Shown here: positions 38,101 to 47,100 of the stretch, one piece after another
Layout of the letters: every line of letters starts with the position of its first letter
Position numbering within the stretch: the stretch's first letter is position 1
NCBI RefSeq assembly: GCF_050908995.1
Contig: NC_135125.1
Coordinates: forward strand, 11,991,011 to 12,055,010
From: Andrena cerasifolii
Taxonomy: Eukaryota > Arthropoda > Insecta > Hymenoptera > Andrenidae
Reading direction: 5' to 3'
DNA length: 64,000 nt
Notes under the pieces: generated by a model
The model's input: only the letters and a program-made list of their open reading frames with translations
What the model was told of the DNA's origin: nothing
The model's database searches: none
Program-made: the position numbers and the translations under genes

Positions 38101-41100
38101 GCATCGTTTTTCAGGGCGGGTAATTTCAGAAAATCTGCTACGTTTCCAATTACCATTTTGCCTCTCCTGCTGATCCCGGAGGGCCCTAAATGAAGCTTTT
38201 CGAAAACAGGAACTGCCTCGTTACCGCATCAAACGCTCGGCATTGTTTCCATTAAGGGCGTTTCTGGCGGTAGTTCTGGCGCGGACGAAAAGCGGTTACT
38301 CTAAAAAGATTTGGAAATTCCTTCGGGTGGATGTAATCGCGCAAAGGTCTCCGGTTGCCCTCGCCAGCACTCCTCTCCCCTCTAAGGAGTAACTGTTCCG
38401 CGGATCCGAGACAATTGACGGCACATCAAAGGCGCCGATTGTTTCCCGTAAATTATAACCGGGAGAGCACTTGCTTGACTTCTCGTTATGAGTTGGCGAA
38501 CAAGTTCAATTAAGTTCACGCCGGCGAAGACGAGGAACGGCTTCCTACACACGCGGAGGCCCTATCCGGCGGCTGTAGCTCCATCAACCCCATGCAACTA
38601 CCCGAACGACGGCAGCCGAGTGCCAGAGATACGGGGGAAGGCGAGGGGAAGTGGGAAGCAGGGCACGGTGACAATGAGAAAGCAGGGAGGCAACGTGTTC
38701 GTTATCAACTGGCAAAGTTTTAACCACCGTCTGCGTCTCGAGCGTTACAAGTTACAAGTTCGTGATATCGCGCTCTGCGAACGGTCCTGAGGATTCTGAA
38801 GATCAAGCCGGTGAAAATTTAATAATCACTGTCGCGAGATCGATACGCTCGGAGCTGGTTTCCAGCTCTCGGTCCAGGAGAGTAGTAAATGCTGGCGGGT
38901 CGAAGGGTGGAGCGTCAAGGGAGGAAAAGACCAGCGGCCAAGGAAGCAATGTGTTTTGAAGACGATGATTCCGACGACGCGTCTCCATTGTACGGGACAG
39001 CCGGGTCAGCCTGACGACCGGGCAACACGTGTCTGTTATGTCTATTATCGACAGATAGTGGGGTAACGAGCGGACGAGATTTATCACCCTCCGTTGCCAC
39101 CCTAGAGAGAAACGAGAAGCCGAGGGTACGATGGGGTGGTAAAGCGAGAGGAGCCGGGTTTACAGCTGGTTTGACAGAAGGAAAGGCCAGTTAAAGCCTT
39201 AGTAGTTGATGCTCGTGCGAGATCGTTTCGGCAAAGTACACAGAGAGTAGCCCTTGCCAAGGCAAAATTTATGGGCCCTCAGAGATATGCGTGTTAATCA
39301 CTTCTAAGACATATGTACCTACATCTCGACCGAGTTAGCCAGAAGAGTTTCTTCAATTTTGCGAAGGCAAGACTGAGTGCTTTCTGGCAGGATTGGCCAA
39401 AGCAAAAGGGCCGGAAACCCGTTGGCAGTAAATTTAAATGTCAAAATATACACGTTAACGATTCGGCACGCACAAAGGTGTATCATAGGTTTATTAACAT
39501 AATAGGAGAAGGTGCAGCCACGAACGAGCCTGGCCGAAACCCGTCAATCAAAAACCCGATCCCCGAGAAAAGGGCTAGTTAACCAGTGACCCTTGCATTC
39601 TCGTCTTTACCAAGGATAACGTATGCATGCCTCGGTGCATACCGAACGAAATTTTTTCGCGCTATTATTTCGCGACATTCCCAAGTTTCCTGGTTGCGCG
39701 TTCCGCTACCGCTGTGCAAGTCCTCGCGGCATTCTGGGGTGAGATTCAAGAGCGTACATTATATAATTGTAGAAACGCCATGAGAAATTCCCCGCTTGTA
39801 CTCGCGATAGAAAAATTTCCTCGCAAACATAAGGGGTGCGAAAAGTCGGTGGTACGAGGCTGAGTCACCCCCTTGACCGGTGGATTCGCATAGATGACCA
39901 GGGGATTCTTTGACGTATCCCGGCACGTCCGACCGTACGACAGGCCCCACAATGCCGGATATTCCCCGCGTCACTGATTGTCACTTGTTTCCTGCCGATT
40001 CTCCTCTGCTGGTTCCGACCGCGGAGCGTTTTCCCTGGCCGTCTCGCCGCCTCTTTCTCCGGTTTCAGATTCAAATGGCCGACCGAAAATCACCGGCCGC
40101 GTAACCCTACGCCTTGAGAAACTGAAGGTCACCGCGCTGCCTTGCAACTGTGCACACCTTTCTGGTGTCGATTCGATTCGACGACGACGACGAAGAAGAA
40201 GAATACGCGAGGATGGAAGTGCGCGTTGCAAGCAGCAACGCGCGCCCCAAGCACGAGTTAATAAGAACGAGGTTGTGAATCGGGAGGAAGAGAAGGTGGA
40301 GAAGCAAGGGAAGGAGGGTGAGCGCATAATGTGGCTCATTGTCGAATCACTTCCGGGGCTTGACCTCCAGCAACGCCCTAAAGACCAGTTCACCTGGACA
40401 ATGTCCACGAATAATGGGCACCGGTGTTGTGCATTGTTATGGCCGGAACGACAGACACGTCGATTGTCTAGTATACGTGCTTCCAGATCGAGCAAAAATT
40501 TAATAATATCCACAATGCGACCCCTGGGCATCACCTACGTTCCTCGAGGATTCTTTCGGCCGGATCCAGGCTCGCAGCGGCTAAGTGGTAGGCGTGCAAT
40601 GCAGAGTACCCCATTGTGAAGACATTGTTATTTCAATGAAGATCCTCTTGAGGGATATTCGAGAAGGGTGCGTTGTGCGATTATTGACGACGATTAAGCG
40701 ACGATTTCGTGACGAGTCTTTGGAAGGGATGTATGGCAAAGGCAGCGTAATCGCGCGTTCCATATTCTTGGCCCCGGTTTGCGGCCTGGACGTGTCTCAT
40801 TACGGGCAGAGGGGGTGGCTCGTGCGGTTCACGTGAGGACACGCTCTGCCGGGAGTTGCCATTTGTATGATTTGTCAGCGACATACGCCGCTAATGGCGC
40901 AGCTTTCCAGCCGATTTGTCGAAAAAGTGGCCCGCCACGATCAGCGAGGCGCGTGTGCCCGCTTCAACATGAAAAACAACCGATCTTCCGCTCTTTTTTC
41001 TCCCCCGTGGCCGCTCCAGCAGCCAGCCGGCGACTCGTGTTCACGTGGAGAGACGTCGAGAGGGGCCGTCAGCGATCACGCGGAAAAATTGACAATGCCT

Positions 41101-44100
41101 CCAATATGCCGATGAGCGAGCACCAAGAGAACAGAAGACACACGTAGGGGGTGGATTTTGTGGAGCGCGTAAACGCGCGCGACCCTCCTGTCCCATATGG
41201 AAATCGTCGTATTAAACACAGCGGTCTCGCATGTTGGAATAAACATAAAAACACGTGCCAAAAGGGGAACGCGCGCCTAAAAACTACGGACGTCCATTCT
41301 CGCGAGCAACCCGCTTAATTGGATGAGCTCGGAGACATCGCTTTCCAAAGCGGGTGAATGAGACAGTGGGGATAACCGAAGCAATAAACGCCACAGGATT
41401 GATCATTTAAGGCGGGTTCTCGAGATCATTCGGCAAATTGGAGCCGTACCTACCCTCGACGCCGAGGGTCTCACAGCCGACTGAGCTAAGCCTAAGATTG
41501 GTTTAGTCGCCACGAAGGCACGCCGCGAGTCGGCAGTTCTGCGGATCACGCGTCACCGAGCAAAACGCAACCGGAAGAGAGGATCCCCTTCTGGCTTCCT
41601 CTCGTTTTCCACGTTCCACCCCTCCTGGAGTATTCGAAAAAACGAGGCCCGACCAGCGCGGCAGGTGGGGTACCAGCGATACCTCGATTCCTACCACCCC
41701 TCCATACAACGATCTCGAGACTTCCCTTCGTTCTAATTCAGGTGTGTACGCGGCGAATAAATGTCCACGAGATTTGGGGAAGAACTTCGAATTTAAGCGT
41801 TTTTCCTCCTCTCCCCTCTATTCGATCGAACAACGCAACTAAGCGATGCGTAGGTATGTACATCCAATTGTGCGTCTTTCCGGTGTCTTCCTCTTTTTCC
41901 TACTCCGAGTATACTTAAAGGACATTCGCTGGATATGTATTTGACAAGATACTTTGCGATTCCATTGATAACAATCGTTTATCAATAATTCGCTTTCCGA
42001 TCCCAAGCCCTCTTTCATCCCCTGCGCCAGACACTCGCCCGTTTCCCGCGAATGTGAGAAAAGGATTAGGATTAGGGGATAGCGTGCGAATCGATCGAAA
42101 GGGATTCCCTCTCCTAGATTTCTCCAATTTCAGAAAAGGATCACGCGTTCTGGTAACCGTTTCATCGAGTTCGTTGCCTACATCGTGAAATCGTGGCTTC
42201 TGCCATTTCGCGAACTTCCCTCTGCTTGGAACATTTTTCAACGACATCATTCTCTATTATTTCCATGCAACTTCTTCTAACCCTTTGAAGTAACAGAGAT
42301 TTGAAATACGGTGAGAATTCACGGTTAGGTCACTGTCGCGATGTTTTCTCCGCTCGTGCGCTCGCACGTTTACGCGCGTGGGGTTGATAGATCGGCCCGA
42401 CGAAACGAAGGGGTAGTTTGGCTTTAATCGATCCTGTAATCGCCGGTCCGACAGTTGGCCCCGGCTGCCTTTTTGTCGGCAGTTAGATGGATGGAGCCAT
42501 TTACATTTTGTCAGTGCGACATGCGCTAACGTAACATAACGCTGCCGCTATCATATCTATCACACCCTCTGGACCGGTACACGGCCAGTTACCGTCTCTC
42601 CCGCCTAGCTATAATCTCGCTTTATAATGGCAAGGCTTTTTCGCGCGACAACGGCCAAACTGATCCGACAAGCTAGGAAAAGATTCCGCGAATCATCGAC
42701 TTCTTAAATCATCTTGCGATAGCGACGATTCCAACCGATTTTTCGAACGAACGATATCGAATTCGGGAACGGTCACTCGAGCGACCTTCTAGAACGCCTG
42801 CGATCACGTAGACGGAAAATCGTGGATTCCTACCAAAGATTTCACAGACTATTTCTCGAATTTTGACTCCGTGTGCCGATTTCACGGTCGACTTAAGAAT
42901 ATACGACCCGAACAGAGACGTTTCGCCGAGTGATTCCCGAAAGAATTTCCGAACTGGAACGAGAAAAGGAGAGCAAGGGAGGGAAAGAGGAATCGAAAGA
43001 GAACTGTCCGAGGTAAGCCAATTGACAGATCTGTCAACATGGATGACACCTTCGACGAACGAGCCGACCAGGTGTCTACCGTCGAACCGAGGAGACAATT
43101 CTGTCTGGTCTGTTTCCCTCTCCCTGTCTCTCTCTCTGTCGTTTCCCCGTCTTCGGCATCTGCCGGATAATACCCAGGATTATAGCAGGAGGACAGCGGA
43201 GCCCACTGACACTGCTTTCGAGCAAAGTATTCCTCCATTCGATCCCGAACCATAAACAGATCGATCATCTTTCAAACGGTTCCACGAGAACCCCGCGCGA
43301 GATGATATCGCATGCGAACACTCGGTTTTGCGGGAAACCCCGAGGAACGTGTCCCTTTCGAAACGGAGTAAACATTTACACCCAGAAACCATGCGCTATA
43401 TTCCCTCTTTTGTCTTTCTTTGTACAAGTCAGCGAATTACTTTCTAATGCGAAAGAGTTATCGATCATTTCATTGGCCGTTCGGAAAGGGGTAGAGGTTG
43501 ATCGAGCATCGACACGCTCCCTTCGTTTACCTACGTCCCGCCTCGAGATCCCGGCGAGCGTGGACGGTGGAAGCGATAAGCTCTCGCGCGTATCGTAAGA
43601 AATACCACTCACCTCCCACGCGTATCGGGGGTTGAACGGCTCGCTCTCCCATTTGCCGAGGAATGGGCCGAATCTCGCACCCCGTGGAATGTCCTTCCGC
43701 GCTCGAACGTAAGGGCCGCCTGGTCCCGTGCCACCCACCTCCACTTCCGGCACCGGTGACACCCAATCGCGGCTCGATTGCTCCTTCTGCTCCTGCTTCG
43801 CCGTGTCCTCTGCGAACCGACCGACGCTATCGCTGAATCTCCAACCGGGTATATAAATTACAGCGGGGGAAATGAAGCTAATTACGAGGGCGCTCGGGAG
43901 AGGAGTAAACGCCATGATCCGCGGCGATTATATTGCAATTTAGAAAATTAAATCCTCTCGATAACTACAACGACCAACCTGACGCACGATAACCTACTAT
44001 TCTAATCCAGACAATTAAGCGCTACGCCCGGGGATAATTTACATCGTAATTCGTAACATTAAGCGGCGCCGGTGACCCAGTATTCTAATTCACACAATTA

Positions 44101-47100
44101 GCTTCCGTAGCTCACGACAGTTCTGCTAGGCAGCTTGAAAAAAAAAGAAAATCGAATTCCGCCACTCACGGTACGCTTCGCCCCTGTAAGACTCCCGGGA
44201 CCTCGAGTACTCCTTTCGATCGGTGCTCTTGTCGCTGCTGTAGTCCCACGAAGATTTGTCCTCCTCCCTGGAGGACGGCGGTCTGTGCTGCTCCTTCTCG
44301 TAGCCCTGATGCTGCTTGTCCATGGCAGGTGAGTAGCCACGTTGATAAGCTGGCCTCGACTGTGGGTTGTAATCCTGGGGCACGTCGTGGGCGCTGGTCG
44401 CGTGAAGGGCCTTCAGGTCTCTGTAGACCGGATTGCTGGCAGCGCTGTTGCTGCCGCCGCGGATCGACCCGTTTTCTTCCATTTCCGCGTTTTCGACGGC
44501 TCCCGTGCCACCTCCGGCAGGCGTGCCAGACGTCGACTCGCCTTCGTCGCTGCTTCCTGAAACACAATGTCAACCATTTAGTATAGGAAAAAAATCCTTA
44601 ACGACGAATCGAGCCTGGTCCGTGAGATCAAAGGACGCCGTAGGACGCCGAGGGAGGTCGAAGGTGGCGGCATCGATTGCCTGGCCACGTTCCACGCGAT
44701 TCTAGCTGATCATCGCGTCGGTCGAAAGTTGAAAGGTCGAGCCACCCATATTCGCGCGATGGGATGCATTCGCGCCGAGGGAAACTGGCTCGGAGAGCGC
44801 GACGAGGGTGAAAATTCAATTTACCCGCGGGAGATTTCCGCAAGCAGAAGGGCTGGAGGAAATGTTTTTAAAACGAGACCTTATCGATTGGTCATTTCCG
44901 TGAATATGCCACCCACTCCTCTATAATGAAGTTTGTTCTTGGAAGTTCCCGCGCGGGAAAGGTCACGTTACCGAGGAGTAGATTAAACGCAATAGAAAAG
45001 CAATTTTCCGCCTCTTTTTTGCAGCTATCAGAGACAATGGGGAGGGAAGGAGGGGGAAGGGTGGAGGGACACGGTGGATTTCGTGGAGTTTTGTTTGTCG
45101 AGACTCGAGACCCCCGGTGGTTTTCCCTTCACGGCTGGACGAAATCCTAGACACACAAGGACAAGTGGCAATCGAAGAACATTATCTGCTCGGACCGCGT
45201 CGGTCGTTTTCTCAGTCACAGTGCCGCGAGTATACGATGCGACACCCGCGCCAAGGATGTTTGACGCGATAAGCCGAGAATTTTATTGTCTCCCCCACCT
45301 GCGAGGTTTTTCATGCACCATCAAACGACTACCGTGATAAAACCGCAACACCGTAACGCAGCGCCTGACCCAGAATTCTCCATTCGCGAACACTTGCAGG
45401 CGTTCAAGTTTTACTAAAAAATTTCTAAGTCCCCCTTGAACCGCCATATGTACTCCGAAAGCACAGGGCCGTCCTTCGAATCTGGATTTATTTGTATAAC
45501 TCCGGACCGGATACGACGGGCCCTTCTAATACCCGACTTATCTTCGAATCGAAAGATATCCCAGGCGTTGTATCGGCTATCTAAAAACAAACTATGAAAT
45601 TCTACGCTCGTCCACGGGTGTGACACGGAGACCTGCGACGATCGAGAGTCCTCTGCAAACAAGCGTAAGCTCTCCGTGAATCCACGGCTAAGCAAATTGC
45701 CGGGCGACAGGCAAAGCTTGCAGGTGTATCCGAGAGGAAGGCGCTCCGTTCGCGTTGCCGATCCTTTACGATCCCATCGTCGACGGTCGTAGCTATACTC
45801 GAATTAACGCTGCGAAGGGCGAGAGCAACTCAACAGGACCGAGAGACGCGATATCTATCTCAGAGCGGGCCCGGCACACTGGCAATAAAACGTTAAAAGT
45901 ATCAATTTTACGAGGCCAGCTTCAATTCCATTCTAATCGAGAAAGCAAACACCGGATTAAGGATCCGTCGAGTTATGTTGGCGCGAAACAGTCGTAAAAG
46001 AAAACGGTGATCCTGCGGAGCGGGCCGATCGACACGAAAACTCGGAGACAGACGATAATACAGAGATATCCGGACAAGCACGCGTCGCTGCGAAGAGAAT
46101 GATGCCTCTCGATACCGGGGGCCATCGAATGGAATCGTGTGATCCTTCAAAAGTAATCGTAACGATACGATTTCGGAGTCGGCCGTCGTCTACGGCTCGA
46201 TAAACGGAAATCCGGCGTGGGTGATTAAATAAACACGATCCCCATTGACTCCCGTTCGCCTCCGCGAACGATAGTAAAGAATAGATCCAAGGATGACTTA
46301 GGAGGGTGTCCCCCTCGCCCGATAGGAAGCTCGAGATGGCCTCTTGTGCAACCAGTCGCACAGTGGGGAAATTTCGCGATTCTATGGCCAAAACCACAAA
46401 AATAAATTTTTGAATTCGACAAAATAATGCGTAAGATATCTTTGTGTCCTCAAAATAATTATGTTTCGGTTTTTAATACGTAATTTATACAATTTTTAAA
46501 GTAGGGTTTTAGAAATAACCTTTTCATATAAGAATCAATTTTTAATACATAAAATAGTTATCAATCCCATAATATCCTGCAATGATTTTCATTTCTATTT
46601 TACGTTGGACTATTTTGATTCTATAAATGCAATTATTAATTGCTAATAGTTGCTAATCCTGTAATTATAGGCATTCTTTTTAAACACGATCCAGTGTGTC
46701 TTGTCTAACATACTGTGACCGAGACTGGTTCACATGTTATACATTACAAACCTTTTTATTCTTTTTTAAACGATTTTATTCAGCTTCGATCCTCTGTTTG
46801 ATTGTTTGTATTATGTATGTTTGTTTGTTCCATTTTAACATCTTGTCAAAATGAAATAATAATGACGAAAAAAGAATTAGAATTATTTACAGCAGTTCCA
46901 TTCACTCCGACGCATTTTCGAAATTATCGAAATTATTTTATAAATTCAGAACCACGTGGCAAGCATGTTCGCGCAACAATGACTTTTTCTTTAAGAAACA
47001 TCAAGAGTGGCTATCTGGGCACATATCAATTCCATTGTATCAGGAAGTGGGTGCAAATATAGGTGGTCGGCCTTTGATAAATTTTGAGGAAGCTAGCGAT

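Noticed and set aside
39971..40619. Overlapping 213- and 187-codon frames on opposite strands in ham intron 3
   Set aside because: Low-complexity Arg/Ser-rich peptides over a (GAC)n(GAA)n run; mirror frames are typical of GC-rich non-coding DNA.
41455..41500. tRNA-like TTAGCTCAGTCGGCTG on the minus strand
   Set aside because: Resembles an A box, but there is no GGTTCGA-type B box at the right distance and no cloverleaf could be built.
43376..43915. 179-codon minus frame read as one gene
   Set aside because: Only 43809-43613 is the PR-domain exon; the ends run into introns.
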